Below, one piece after another: positions 1-11,869 of a stretch of 64,000 nt of DNA. The translations under genes were made by a program, and so were the position numbers. Source of the DNA: Halicephalobus mephisto (lineage: Eukaryota > Nematoda > Chromadorea > Rhabditida > Panagrolaimidae); contig SWDT01000019.1 in NCBI GenBank assembly GCA_009193035.1, forward strand, positions 62,001-126,000, in the 5' to 3' direction. Numbering within the stretch: position 1 is the first letter of the stretch; every line of letters starts with the position of its first letter. Below the pieces are notes generated by a model. The model had not been told where the DNA came from and did not search any database. It was given only the letters and a program-made list of their open reading frames with translations.

Positions 1-9
1 GTAATTTAG

Positions 10-1824
10 GCAATTCCATGTTTTTTATTACTGTGGTTCACATCCGGATTAATGTGCAGACTTCACAAAAACAACGTAAAAAGAGCAATGTTACTTTACA
101 GCAAAAGCAACAAAGGAGCCAGGAAACGGAAACGGAATTACGACAGGACCACTTTCACATTGATCGTCGTTCTTACTGTATTTTTAGTAAGTTGTTTTTA
201 TTTTCAATTTACCGCAAACTTTACAAAAAAGTAAAAAATAATTCAAAATACAAAATACGAAATTCAAAATTAACGTTTTTAGAATTTTATAAAAATTTAT
301 GAAAATTTTAAAATTAAAAAAAAATTTATGGAAATTTTTAAGACTTAATAGAAATTTTTGGAGTTTTTGGATTTTTTTAGAAACTTTTTGAAGTTGTTTT
401 AAATTTTATGAAAGATTTTAGCATTTTCTGAAAATTCATGAAATTTCTGAAAATTTTATGAAAGTTTCTAGAAATTTATAAATTTTTCCAGAGCTTGAAG
501 TTTTTGGAGTTTTTTGGAAAACTTCTAGAATCTTCTAAAAGTTCCTTTAATTCTTTTAAAAATTCTCAGATTTCCTAAAAGTTCTTTTAATTTTTCTAAA
601 AACTTCCAGAATCTCCTAACAGTTCTTTTAATTCTTTTAAAAATTTCTTTAATTCTTTTAAAAATTCCCAGAATCTTCTAAAAGTTCTTTTAGTTCTTCT
701 AAAAACTTCCAGAATCTTCTAAAAATTTCTTTAATTCTTTTAAAAATTTCTTTAATTCTTCTAAAAATTCTTTTAATTTTTCTAAAAACTTCTTTAATTC
801 TTCTAAAAGTTCCTTTAATTTTTCTAAAAATTTCCAAAGCTTTTTTGGATCTAGTGGAATCCGTTGAATTTTTCCAAATTTTTCTAACATGTTCTACAAT
901 GCGGTAAAATTCTCAAATTTATCCGAAACCGTAAATTTTGAAAATTCAACGAAAATGATTTTTTTGATTTTCACAATAATACGGTAATTTGTAAAACTTC
1001 AGATGACAGAACTGCCTCAGGGCTTGATTACGATGCTGAATGCTTACTACACGAACGACGTCCATACCGTAATCTACATGAATTTGGCGAATGTCCTGGA
1101 TGTTTTGTCCTTGATCAACTGCTACGTCGGCTTCATCGCTTATTGTTTTCTGTGTTCCAAATACCGTCAAACTTTCATGATGATGCTTCTAACAAGGTCT
1201 GAATTTTCTATTTAAAAAAAAATTAAAAATTATTTAATTCAAAAAAATCCACTTTTTTAAAAAAATTAAAAATTATTTAATTCAAAAAAATTAATAATTA
1301 TTTAATCTAAAAAAATTCACTTTTTTTAAAATTAAAAATTATTTGGTTTAAAAAAATTAGAAATTATTTGATTTTTAAAAAAAATTAAAAATTATTTAAT
1401 CTAAAAAAATTCACTTTTTTAAAATTAAAAATTATTTGGTTTAAAAAATTTACTTTTTTAAAAAAAAATTAAAAATTATTTGATTTAAAAAAATTAGAAA
1501 TTATTTAATTTTAAAAAATTACTTTTTTTAAAATTAGAAATTATTTGATTTAAAAAAATTCATTTTTTTAGAACAAAAAAGAAAACTACCGTAACGACAG
1601 CAAAATGCGAAACGTTCGAAAAATCCTCGAGGATACTGTGTAACGATTTTTCTCAGATGGCCAAAAATAACTTTTCCGGATTCAACAACAATAACTGGAG
1701 CTACGGGTACACTACTCTGAACAACAGTAGTTTATTGATGATTAAAAACAACAATGTTGTTAGGTCCGACACTGAAAACGGCTTGAACTATAGTTACTGT
1801 AGTGAAAACGACACCTTTATCTGA
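10..1824 (+). CDS. DMSR-like FMRFamide-peptide GPCR, 3' half (5' partial)
   Basis: Three exons join in phase: 10-186, 1003-1196 and 1572-1824 (TGA). The first starts after an acceptor ending at position 9, so the part encoding TM1-TM4 lies left of the window. Exon 1 encodes TM5 (AIPCLLLWFTSGLMCRLHK), a basic third loop and the start of TM6. Exon 2 encodes the rest of TM6 with the signature TELPQGL and TM7 with LSLINCYVGFIAY, the NPxxY-like region. Exon 3 is an Asn/Ser-rich cytoplasmic tail of about 83 residues. TELPQG/TEFPQG in TM6 and SLINC in TM7 are typical of the DMSR (myosuppressin-receptor-like) family of nematode FMRFamide-like peptide receptors. The receptor would sit in the plasma membrane and bind a small amidated peptide. 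Donors are GTAAGT and GTCTGA; acceptors are TTCAG and TTTTTAG. AATAAA follows the stop within about 60 bp. Family call firm; member and ligand not inferable. Confidence 0.85.
187..1002 (+). repeat. Intron 1 of the left receptor gene, with a pyrimidine/purine array
   Basis: 816-nt intron. Positions about 520-890 hold a degenerate array of TTCTTTTAAAAATT / TTCTTCTAAAAA units of 12-16 bp. Because the units are near multiples of three, the minus strand stays open at 699-890 and would encode a Lys/Leu/Glu heptad-like peptide. It has no splice sites or start context, so I treat it as a repeat shadow. Confidence 0.7.
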
Positions 1825-2880
1825 CTTCGAAAAACAAATGCCTTACGATCTCAACTTGTAAAAAATGCAAATTTAAATAAAAATTAAATTAAAAAATATA
1901 TGAAAATTTAAATAAAAATTAAATTTTGAAAAAATTTGAATATAAATTTAAAAAATATATAAAAATTTAAATTTAAAAAATGCAAATTTAAATAAAAATT
2001 AAAGTAAAAAATATATGAAAATTTAAATAAAAATTAAATTTAACAAATATATAAAAATTAAAATAAAAAATCCAAATTTAAATAAAAATTAAATTTTAAA
2101 AATAAAAATTTAAATAAAAACTGAATTTTAAAAATCCAAATTTAAATATAAAAATTAAATTTTAAAAATAAAAATTTAAATAAAAATTAAATTCTAAAAC
2201 TAAAAATTAAAATTTGAATAAAAATTAAATTTTACAAAGTTTTAATTTAAATAAAAAATGTATTTCAATTAAAAAATATTTTTGTAAAAAATAAAAATTA
2301 ACAAAAATTTAATTTTAGAAAAAATTAATTTAATTTTTTATTCACACTGTAAAAATTATTAATATGGATTTTTTAAATTCAATTTTTAAAGGAAATTAAA
2401 TATAAAAAAATAATTTTATTTGTCAAACAAAACATTAAAATTAAATGAAAAATAATTTTTTTAATTTTTGATTTTTTACGAAAAAAAAATAAAAATTCAC
2501 AATTTTTACTAAAATCAACTTTTAGAAAAATGTCGAAAATTCCCATCGAAGTAATTTTGAAACATATTTTTTTGTAAAAATTAAAAAAATTGAAAAAATG
2601 AAAATATTTAAAAATTTTTACTCAACTTAAAAAAGTTCTAAAAAGCGCCAAAAATTCCCGTCGAGACAATTTTGGAAAACTTTTAGTTTTTGTGAAAATA
2701 ATTTTTCGAAATTTTTAGACTTTTTAAAAGTTTTAAAATTTTTGAAAGTTTTAGAATTTTTAAGTTTTAAAATTTTTGTAACTTAGAATTTTTATAATTT
2801 CTGGAATTTGTTAAATTTCTGAAATTTTAAAATTTTAAAACTTTTAATTTTTAAAATTTCTGAAACTTTTGAATATACTT
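1825..2880. other. AT-rich intergenic tract
   Basis: Gene-free 3' flank of the receptor. Up to about 2240 it consists of degenerate AAATTTAAATAAAAATTAAATT units; after that it is near-homopolymeric A/T with no ORF, hairpin or known element that I can support. Confidence 0.6.
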
Positions 2881-3229
2881 CTGACCCCCTATGACCACCT
2901 AAGTATTACTTCCTTCCGGGACCAAAAACGTAATCCTACATGTCTCTAATTACAAGTCCATTCATCTGGATAATCAGCTATCTCGGCGTCAATGAAGTCC
3001 TTTGTTTATTTTTTATTGAGTTTTTAGAGAAAATTGAATAAACGAAAATCCTCGTCGGCCAATTTCCCCTTAATAATCTCCTAAATCTGTTCTCGATTTT
3101 AGTGTTCTTTGGAAATCACAATTTAAAAAATCTTGATTGTTTTTAAGTAGTGTCGCAGAAAGGAAGAAAGCCGAAAATCCCTGAGGCACAGAAGTCCAAC
3201 TTGCGCGTCAATTTGCAGCCGATATGACG
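2881..3229. other. Higher-complexity non-coding island
   Basis: GC content rises here, but no frame stays open with splice signals. Positions 2911-2926 hold CTTCCTTCCGGGACCA, a string that recurs near 60735 and in variant form near 26730, so this is probably a fragment of a dispersed repeat rather than an exon. Confidence 0.4.
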
Positions 3230-3231
3230 CC

Positions 3232-3545
3232 GTTCAGAAGTCAGAAGTTAGAAGTTAGAAGTCAGAAGCTAGAAGTTAGAAGTTAGAAGTTAGAAGTTAG
3301 AAGTTAGAAGTTAGAAGTTAGAAGTTAGAAGTTAGAAGTTAGAAATCAGAAGTCAGAAGTCAGAAGTTAGAAGTTAGAAGTTAGAAGTTAGAAGTTAGAA
3401 GTTAGAAATCAGAAGTCAGAAGTTAGAAGTTAGAAGTCAGATATTAGAAGTCAGAAGTTAGATATTAGAAGTCAGATATTAGAAATCAGAAGTTAGAAAT
3501 TAGAATTTAGAACTCAGATATTAGAAATCAGAATTTAGATGTTAG
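3232..3545. repeat. 7-bp minisatellite (AGAAGTT)n
   Basis: About 40 tandem copies of AGAAGTT with AGAAGTC, AGAAATC and AGATATT variants. The left side is nearly perfect and the right side decays progressively. No coding sense. Confidence 0.95.
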
Positions 3546-4590
3546 AACGAAGAACGACAAGGTTGAATTTTCAAAAGTTGTTGTTAATTAACTTCTTATC
3601 GTTGGATTCCCCCGAGTAAACTGAAGAGTTATCATTCCTACAGAACGAGTCAATTAAGAAAACACGTCAGATTCCCTTACAAATAGTATTGTCAACAGCG
3701 TAATCAAGAATCATTCCTTTTAAGACCAGCATTCCTGATTTTTCTAATCTGGCCAAGTAATCCCTAAGCCGTTTTTATTTCTCGTACTATTATCAAAAAA
3801 GTAGGAGACAGTAAGGAGCACCAAGTGCATCAATGCTTTTCAGACATTAGAAATGCGACGAGCTCCGGATTAAGGCTACACAGGGCACTTTCTCGACTCT
3901 CTGAGGTTCGAACTTCCACCTTCCAGATTAGGAATTTGTGCACTTGCTCACTGCGCCAAACTACCAAAAATTAATTTCTCTTTTTAGGACTCTATGTATA
4001 AATAACTTTTTTCTTTAATTTCATAATTTAAAGTATAGAGCAGATATCCTTTCTGTTTTTTCTCAATTCCTTTAGGTATTGTTTTTATTTTTCCGAGCAT
4101 GATTTATGTTCCTTAATCTTGACAACCAGGAACTTGTCCCCAGACCTCTTGAAAAACACTCATCATTTCTTATTTTCTTGGCCTTCCGGACAGCAATCCT
4201 CCGACTCCCCTCCCCAGAGAACACTGTTCACCAATGGTCCCCTATCAGAGTTAATAATCGAGTTTTAGGGGTCTAAAGTTAAATTTTTCGTGTCAAAACG
4301 CAACTAGTCGAATTTGATTTTAAAGAAATTTAAAATTTAAAAAATCATTCAACATATTTTAAAATATCGATTAATATTTTATAACCCATAATAAAAAATT
4401 CTTTAAATTTTTTAAGAAAATTTAAAAACATTGACTTTTTAAAAATTAAAAACAAAATTTTTTAAAAATGTAAAAATATCGGATTTTCCATAGAGATTTA
4501 AAAGGATTAATTTTTTTAAATTAAAAACAAAATTCTTTAAGGAAGTTTAAAAACTTTAGATTCTCTAAAAATTAAAAAATAGGAAATTTT
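3546..4590. other. Mixed intergenic sequence
   Basis: Moderately complex DNA to about 4310 (apart from the tRNA-like part), then AT-rich sequence. No exon-like reading frame with splice signals seen. Confidence 0.4.
3890..3966 (-). pseudogene. Degenerate tRNA-like sequence (tRNA pseudogene or SINE head)
   Basis: Read on the minus strand, TGGCGCAGTGAG fits a Pol III A box and AGTTCGAACCTC fits a B box. GCGC/GTGC can form a 4-bp D stem (one G-T pair), and the T loop TTCGAAC is intact. The anticodon stem and the distal T-stem pairs fail and there is no acceptor stem, so it is not a functional tRNA. Confidence 0.45.
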
Positions 4591-4830
4591 TTACATTCAA
4601 AAATATTTATTTTTTTAAATTCAAAAATATTTATTTTTTTAAATTCAAAAATATTTGTTTTTTTAAATTTAAAAATATTTATTTTTTTAAATTTAAAAAT
4701 ATTGTTTTTTTTTTAAATTCAAAAATATTGGTTTTTTTTAAATTCAAAAATATTTATTTTTTTAAATTCAAAAATATTGTTTTTTTTAAATTCAAAAATA
4801 TTGTTTTTTTTTAATTTAAAAATATTTATT
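4591..4830. repeat. AT-rich array of about 24-28 bp units
   Basis: About nine units of the form AAATTCAAAAATATTTATTTTTTT, varying in T-run length. Confidence 0.8.
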
Positions 4831-5029
4831 TTGAGAAAATCCCGAAAGTTGTATCTTGGGACAAAAATTTTGAATTAGATTCTGACAGTTAACTACGTTA
4901 AAATAAAGTACAATTTTCGACAGAAAGATTATAAATCGGTTTTTAACACAAAAAACTCAAACTCTAAACTTCAATAATAAACTTCGAAAAATAGGATAAA
5001 TATTTTTGGAAAACATTTTGTAAATCGCA

Positions 5030-5640
5030 CACAAAAAACTTAATTTTTAATACAGTAATAAATGGAAATAGTCACTATTATTTTTTAATTTTCTTGATAA
5101 ATGTTAAATATTCATGAAAATGTGACAATTATCATATTTCGCAATTGGTACTGAAATAAAAGTTACTTTTTTGTATGAACTTAATGTGACTATACATTGA
5201 ATCTAATCTATCCGATATATCTCAGATGTTTCAATATTTCCATATATCACATAAAATCCATCAATATCAACACAAAAAAAGTAACTTTTGGCACAGTAAC
5301 AAATGTAAATAGTCATTATTATTTTTTAATTTTTGTCACAAATACTAAATATTTAAGAAAAATGTAATGATTTCGCAATTGTTACCTGTCTAAAAGTTAA
5401 GTTTTTTATATACTGGAGCTGTTTTGGATAGTGAATGGAAAGCCCTGATTTTATTTAAAAATAGACACTATCCAAAATCTTTATACGCAAGAAAGCATAA
5501 CTTTTAGTACAGTAACAAATTCAAATCGTTATTATTGTTTTTTATTTTTCGTAAAAAATTTTAAATATTCATAAAAATGTGACGATTGTGTTCATTTTTA
5601 TTTAATTTCGCAATTGTTACAGAACTAAAAACTATGCTTT
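5030..5640. repeat. Three diverged copies of a unit of about 215-240 bp
   Basis: Each copy contains a CAGTAACAAAT..AAATAGTCATTATTATTTTTT block (starts near 5051, 5294 and 5508) followed by an AAATATTCATGAAAATGTGA block and GCAATTGTTAC. Confidence 0.7.
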
Positions 5641-5950
5641 TTTCGTAGATCGTATCTTGGGACGAAAAAAGTAAATTTTTGATTTCAGTCACAAACATCG
5701 GTGAAATAAAATACAACTTTTTGAAAATCAGAAATCTCAGGAATTGTGTCTTAACACGAAAACTCTAAAATTCAATTTCTAAGTATTAATTTCGAAAAAA
5801 AAATACAATTTTTTTAAAAAAATTATTGTGTTTTGTTTCATAAAAGTTGAAAATTGAAGTTTAAAGTCAAAGTTGGAATTTTCGCGACAAAACAATATTG
5901 TTTTTTTTTGTTTTTTTAAAATAATTTTGTCTGAATTGATATTTTAATTT

Positions 5951-6245
5951 CGGATTTTTCGAACACCGGTCAGGTTCTGAAATCTATGTTCGAATTTTTC
6001 TGAATTTTAATTTTAAAAATATTAAAGTTTAAATTCGGATTTTTCGAACACCGGTCAGGTTCTGAAATCTATGTTCGAATTTTTCTGAATTTTAATTTTA
6101 AAAATATTAAAGTTTAAATTCGGATTTTTCGAACACCGGTCAGATTCTGAAATCTATGTTCGAATTTTTCTAAATTTTAATTTTAAAAATATTAAAGTTT
6201 AAATTCGGATTTTTCGAACACCGGTCAGATTCTGAAATCCGTGTT
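5951..6245. repeat. 85-bp tandem repeat, about 3.5 copies
   Basis: CGGATTTTTCGAACACCGGTCAG recurs at 5951, 6036, 6121 and 6206, exactly 85 bp apart, with very high identity between copies. That suggests recent amplification. Confidence 0.95.
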
Positions 6246-6439
6246 TAGTATTTTTAAAATTAAAATTCAGAAAAATTCGGAGTTTAAATTTGGATTTTTT
6301 TGTTAAAATATAATTTATGATATATTTTTGAATCGAAAAAATTTAGTTAATTTTCAATTATCAATTTAAATAAAATTATTTTTTTAAAAAAAAATATAAA
6401 TATTTTTTAACGCGGGAAATCCGTGTTCAGTATCATCAA

Positions 6440-6950
6440 AATTTAAATAAAAATTTGGACTTTTTTGTGTTAAAAAACATAAATTTTTTTCTAGATCAAA
6501 AAACTCAAAATAAATTACAGCTTTTTAAAGTAAAAAAATCCGGATTTCTAACACGAAAAAATCTAAATTTTTATTTTAATAATATAAAACATGAATTTTT
6601 CGTGTTAAAAAACATAAATTTTTTTCTAGATCAAAAAACTCAAAATAAATTACAGTTTTTTGAAGTAAAAAAATTCAGTTTTCTAACACGAAAAAATCCA
6701 AATTTTTATTTTGATTTTAATAATATAAAACATGAATTTTTCGTGTTAAGAAAAATCCGGATTTCTAAGACGAAAAAATCCAAATTTTTATTTTTATTTT
6801 CATAATAAAAAACAGGAATTTTTCGTGTTAAAAAACATTTATAAATTTTTTTCTAGATCAAAAAACTCAAAATAAATAAGTTTTTTGAATTAGAAAAATC
6901 CGGATTTCTAAGACGGAAAAATCCAAATTTTTATTTTGATTATTAACTTT
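6440..6950. repeat. Tandem repeat of about 135 bp, about 3.5 copies
   Basis: A block with CATAAATTTTTTTCTAGATC and CTAACACGAAAAAATC recurs at 6478 and 6613, with degenerate copies to about 6930. The unit is a multiple of 3 and keeps 6455-6805 open on the plus strand, but there are no gene signals. Confidence 0.85.
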
Positions 6951-7085
6951 CAAAATATGAACCAGAACTTTCTAAAAATACCAATTTTGTGTATTTAATT
7001 CAACTTTTTTTAATTTTCATTTTTATTCGAATTTATTAAAATAAATAAAATACACGTATTTAGAACTTGTGTGATTTTCCTAATT

Positions 7086-10000
7086 TTACAAAAGAACATC
7101 TGTTTCGTCGACGAATCTGACGATTGTGGATTCCAGAAGGAGGCTTTTAATCGGGGCTTTTTTGAGGATTATCCTTTGAGCTTTGTAAAAGAAGGATTTA
7201 AGAGTATGTCTGTAGACAGAACTCATAAGGGGATAAACGATGAAACAAACGTTGCAATTGATCAAAGATAGTAAATCCAAAATTTCCCCGAGAGATAAAT
7301 AAACAAATTGATGAATATCGTTTGGAAAAAGTCCGTTTAAAATTGCCAAAACTCCTTGAGGAAATTCAGTCACAATGAAGACTGTCATCAAAACGACCAA
7401 CATCAAAGTTGTTCTGTCCGTTTTTTTCTCGATTCTCTTCGAAGCGAGACTGATTCCAGAAGTGAGTCTTCTTCTTCTTCTTCTGTTGATGTCCAGTTCA
7501 CAAAGAAGGGCGATCGTGAATGTGAACAACATGATACATGGAATCACCTAAAAACAAAAAAATTAATAAAACTTGATGGATTTCTTCGTGAATTTTTCAA
7601 TGTAGGTTTTCAAAAGTCCCTCAATATTTCCATCAATGAACCCCTCGATGAACTCCTCGATGAATTCCTCGATGAACCCCTCGATGAATATCTTAACGAA
7701 GTCATCCAAGAGTCCCTCAATATTTCCATCAATGAACCCCTCGATGAACTCCTCGATGAATTCCTCGATGAATTCCTCGATGAACCCCTTGATGAACCCC
7801 TTGATGGATTCCTCGATGAATATCTTAACGAAGTCATCCAAGAGTCCCTCAATATTTCCATCAATGAACCCCTCGATGAACTCCTCGATGAATTCCTCGA
7901 TGGATCCCTTGATGAACTCCTCGATGAATATTTCAATGTTTTTTCGAAAATTTCTCAATATATCCACCAATGAACTCTTCGATAAATTTTTTGATGGACT
8001 TTTTGATTTATCTCTTGATGTACCTGTCGATGGACTCTTCGATGAACTTTTTGATAAAACCCCCAAATTTAGATCTCTTTGTGTTATCAGCCGGATATCT
8101 CTCTATAATACGTAAATCTCATAAGTGACGTAAGCAGGAGAAAGATAATCCAAAGCACAAAGGGATTTAATCCGAGTGGGTTCTAATTAAATTTCGAAAA
8201 TCCCCCAAAGCAATTACAAAAGAAGTTTTTTAACAGATCACAGATGAAAACTCACTTTGAACACGATACCCGTCAGCCACAGATTGGCCTTGAAGATGAA
8301 ACATGTTTTTCCAGTGGATAACTCACTGAGACCCACGGTGTAGAGGGATTCTCCGCTCGGGCCCGTCCCTACTCTGACGATGTCGTGGACCAGGAAAGTG
8401 GGGATGCAGAGGGCGCAGACACAGACGCTGATGACGAGGAAGATCGGTCTGAAAAATCAGAAATTAAAAATTTTTATTTTTCATCAAAAATAAAAAATTC
8501 ATTTTTGAAAAACTTCTTTGATTACGATATTTTAAAATTTTTTATTTTTCTTCAAAAATAGAAAATTCATTTTCGAAAAACTTCTTTGATTACGGTAATT
8601 GAAAAAAATTATTTTCCTTTAAAAATAAAAGTTGTTTTTGAAAAATTTCTGTGATTACGATATTTAGAAAAAAATTACAGTATATTCAAAAATTTCAATC
8701 TTTAATTTAAACAGAAATTTTTAAAATACCAAAACTAATATTAAAATTTTTAAGTTACAGTATATTCAAAAATTTCCATTTCCGGTTTCAAAAAAAAAGT
8801 TTTAAAAATTTCTATTAAAACTAATATTAAAAATTTTTTAACTACAGTATCTTAAAAAATTTCAATTTTTAATTTAAACAGAAGCTTTAAAAATCCCTAT
8901 TAAAATTGACATTAAAATTTTTAAACTACAGTATATTCAAAAATTTCCATTTCCGGTTTCAAAAAAGAAGTTCTCAAAATCCCTATTAAAATTGACATCA
9001 AAATTTTTAAACTACAGTATGTTCAAAAATTTCCATTTCCGGTTTTAAAAATTCTTGTCGCGAAAATTCTTTGAACTTATGTAGGAAACTTTTCTATTTT
9101 TATGTTAATATAATTTTCCTTCATTTATACATTTAATTTTTAATTTAATTTTTGACTTTTACTTCCTTCGAAATTACATTACTGTTTTCAGATTTTTTAA
9201 TTAAAAATATTTTTTAACAAGTTAAAAAAAATAAAATTATTTTTTACAGTAATCCAAAAAATCGAAATTAAATTAATTTTATTTTTTTTAAATTTAATTT
9301 GAAAAAAAAGTTGACTAAAAATTAACTTTTCTGAGATAATCTTCACAAATCCTATTTTGTGTCCATGTGATTAATTTTCGTCAAATGTCAATTTCTCGAG
9401 AAATAAACAAAATGCAATTTTCTGGATGAATGAAACCTTCGAAGAATTTTTTGAAACATTTCGTAATTCAATAGAAAATTTTTAAATTATTAGAAAGTTA
9501 AAAAATTCTCAAATAACAGATAATCTTCAAAATTTTTAATAATTTTACAGTACTGTAGAAAATTTCAAAATTATTAGAAAGTTAAAAAACTCTCAAATAA
9601 CAGGTAATATTCAAAAATTTTTAATAATTTTACAGTACTGTAGAAAATTTTAAAATTATTAGAAATTTAGAAAATTCTTAAATAATAGATAATCTTCAAA
9701 AAATTTTTAATAATTTTACAGTACTGTAGAAAATTTCGAAATTACTAGAAATTTAAAAAACTCTCAAATAACAGATAATCTTCAAAAATTTTTTAATAAT
9801 TTTACAGTACTGTAGAAAATTTTAAAATTATTAGAAATTTAGAAAATTCTTAAATAATAGATAATTTTCAAAAATTTTTAATAATTTTACAGTACTGTAG
9901 AAAATTTCGAAATTATTAGAAATTTAAAAAACTCTCAAATAACAGATAATTTTCAAAAATTTTAATAATTTTACAATACTGTAAAAAGGTTTTGGAATGT

Positions 10001-10842
10001 TTTAGAATCCTATGTAAGCTTCTGAAAACTTTCAGAATATTCTAGAATTCGGTGATTTTTTCAAAATTTCCCAGAATCTACCAAAAAGTTTTGATTTTTG
10101 GAATTTTCATGGAACTTTCAAAATTCGATTAAGTTCCAACCAAAGATTTAAAACTTCGAGTTTTACAAATTCGTCTTAAATAAATTTCGTAATAATATCT
10201 TTTAAAATAAAAAAATTATAATAAAAGAAAAAATAAAAAATAATTAAAAATAAATAAAAAAATTAAAAATAAATTAAAAATAAATGAAATAATTAAAAAT
10301 AAATGAAATAATTATAATAAATAAAAAAAATTAAAAATAAATGAAGTAATTAAAAATAAATAAAATAAAATTTACCCCGCGGAGTTTCCTCGGTTCCATT
10401 TGCTGGAGACTTTTTTCAAGACCTTGTATCTGACGTAAGCAGTGGCCACGGAAGTGTACAAGGTGATCGTGTGGAGTGCGATGGAGCAGACGACGTGGAT
10501 CAGAAGAAATACGATCCAGTGCAGTTGATATCCCATCGGAGGATTTGTCAGATCGACAGCAAATCCAAATCTTACGGTGAATACCGTATATGAGATCATC
10601 GTGAGGATGTCACAGAGAGCCACAAAAGCGAGAAGTTTGTTGACGGCGTTCCTGGCCATGAGGGGTCGGGTGAGGACCCCCAGATGGACGAAATTCGCCA
10701 GACATCCGACGACACAAATAACAAGAGCGAGATATTTGTGGATTGATCCATAGGAATTTGACACAACGACAAGTGTCTCGAGGAATCTGACGGTGGCAGT
10801 ATCGTTGAGATCAAAAAGTTGGAGCTCTTGAGAACATATCAT
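7086..10842 (-). CDS. DMSR-like FMRFamide-peptide GPCR, complete, 373 aa
   Basis: Three exons in phase: 10842-10376, 8448-8256 and 7547-7086 (TAA). The start is the ATG at 10842, eight bases past a TTTCTAG acceptor that could be a spliced-leader site. Exon 1 has TM1 with IHKYLALVICVVGCLANF, then VLTRPLMARNAVNKLLAFVA, TM2 (CDILTMISYTVF) and TM3 ending AYVRYKV in place of DRY. Exon 2 has TM4, a Cys-bearing second loop and TM5. Exon 3 has TM5-TM7 with TEFPQGVLAILNG (TM6, residue 280 on) and LSLINCNVCFIVYPL (TM7). These are DMSR-family signatures. It is a paralogue of the receptor at 10-1824 and converges with it. Introns are 1,927 and 708 nt and packed with repeats. The C tail is short, unlike the Asn-rich tail of its neighbour. 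Ligand unknown. Confidence 0.9.
7575..8062. repeat. 12-bp minisatellite in the receptor intron
   Basis: Tandem CTCGATGAACTC / CTCGATGAATTC / CTCGATGAACCC units (12 bp), grouped into higher-order blocks with the shared joint TCAATATTTCCATCAATGAA. The unit has no stop in several frames, so two frames on each strand remain open. All lie inside an intron of the minus-strand receptor. Confidence 0.95.
8449..10375 (-). repeat. Intron 1 of the right DMSR-like receptor, with an 85-bp array
   Basis: The 1.9-kb intron holds diverged blocks (8460-9060) and then about six copies of a roughly 85-bp unit at 9460-9990, marked by TTTTACAGTACTGTAGAAAATTT. AAATTAAAAATAAATG simple repeats follow, up to the donor. 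Confidence 0.85.
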
Positions 10843-10923
10843 AAGTGCTCTAGAAACATCCAACATGAGTAAAATAAAAGGATTAACAGAAAGATCCAGC
10901 GTCAAGTCACGTCCAATAGACAC

Positions 10924-11689
10924 GCCTCAGGCCGTCATCGATGGTGCAAAATCTGACTCAATCTATTTTAAGGAATTCCGGATTACCAGTCTCGACTAAC
11001 GGTCAGAACTAAAAATAAGAAAATATGTCGTCAAGAATCCCAGACATGTTAAAAATCTTTTCTATAAATTTCAAAAAAAAATTAATCTTCAAAATTTTTC
11101 GAAATTTTTAAAATCTTTCAAAAATTATTTTTTAAAATTCTTCAAAAAAAACTAATCTTCAAAATTTTCCGAAATTTTTAAAATCCTTCAAAAATTATTT
11201 TTTATAAAATTCAAAATTTCAAAAAAAAATTACTTTTTAAAATTCTTCAAAAAAATTATTTTTTATAAAATTTAAAAAATAAATTACTTTTTAAAATTCT
11301 TCAAAAAAAATATTTTTTAAATTCTTCAAAAAAATTATTTTTTATAGAATTTCAAAAAAAAATTACTTTTTAAAATTCTTCAAAAAAATATTTTTAAAAT
11401 CCTTCGAAAATTATTTTTTTAAAATTCTTCAAAAAAATATTTTTTAAATTCTTTGAAAATTATTTTTTTTATTTTAGAATTTAAAAGATTTTAATTTTAA
11501 ATATCTTTGAAATTTTCAATTTTTCAACTTTAAACTTTTGAAAATTTTTAATTTTCCAAAAAATTTTAAAAACATTTGTAAAAAAAATTTCTCACAAAAT
11601 ACAATTTTTAAACCGGATTTTTATGAGAAAAATAAATTCGAAAAAATTTAAATTATTTAAAAAGTAAATTAAAATTGATTAAATTTCAG
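10924..11689. other. Receptor upstream region and AT-rich tract
   Basis: 10924-11050 is GC-richer and probably contains the receptor promoter or 5' UTR. 11060-11480 is a degenerate array of AAATTCTTCAAAAAAATTATTTTTTA units. No motif that I can name. Confidence 0.35.
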
Positions 11690-11772
11690 AAGTGAGCAAA
11701 GTAGAAAAAGAAATGATGACACTTTCATGGATTAAGAAAGCGGATCACGTCTCCCACCTGCTGAAGAACTAA
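11690..11772 (+). CDS. Candidate orphan 3'-terminal exon, unknown protein
   Basis: An AAATTTCAG acceptor precedes a 27-codon frame (two bases of a split codon, then VSKVEKEMMTLSWIKKADHV...) ending in TAA at 11770. AATAAA lies 12 bp after the stop. Codons are mixed and GC-containing, unlike the AT-rich surroundings. I could not find an upstream plus-strand exon with matching phase: the small ATG frame near 11024 has the wrong phase. It could be the end of a gene whose other exons are far away, or chance. No family recognised. Confidence 0.35.
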
Positions 11773-11869
11773 ATACCAAACAAAAATAAATTTTAAAACA
11801 GATATTTACATTTTTAAAAATACCACCAAAGTTGAACCAAAAATATAAATTTGAAAGGAGGAAGAATAG

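Noticed and set aside
699..890. 63-aa Lys/Leu/Glu-rich minus-strand ORF resembling a coiled coil
   Set aside because: It is the reading of a 12-16 bp TTCTTTTAAAAATT array inside the receptor intron; no start or splice context.
3232..3545. CRISPR-like or telomeric array
   Set aside because: A continuous 7-bp repeat without spacers; the nematode telomere unit TTAGGC is not what is seen.
3890..3966. Functional tRNA gene
   Set aside because: A and B boxes and a D stem are present, but the anticodon stem, outer T stem and acceptor stem do not pair.
6455..6805. 116-aa plus-strand ORF with repeats
   Set aside because: The ~135-bp array is a multiple of three, so the frame stays open by phase lock; extreme Phe/Lys/Asn bias from AT content.
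7563..8115. Long ORFs on both strands rich in Glu/Asp or Ser/Arg
   Set aside because: All come from the 12-bp minisatellite within an intron of the receptor gene whose exons join cleanly around it.
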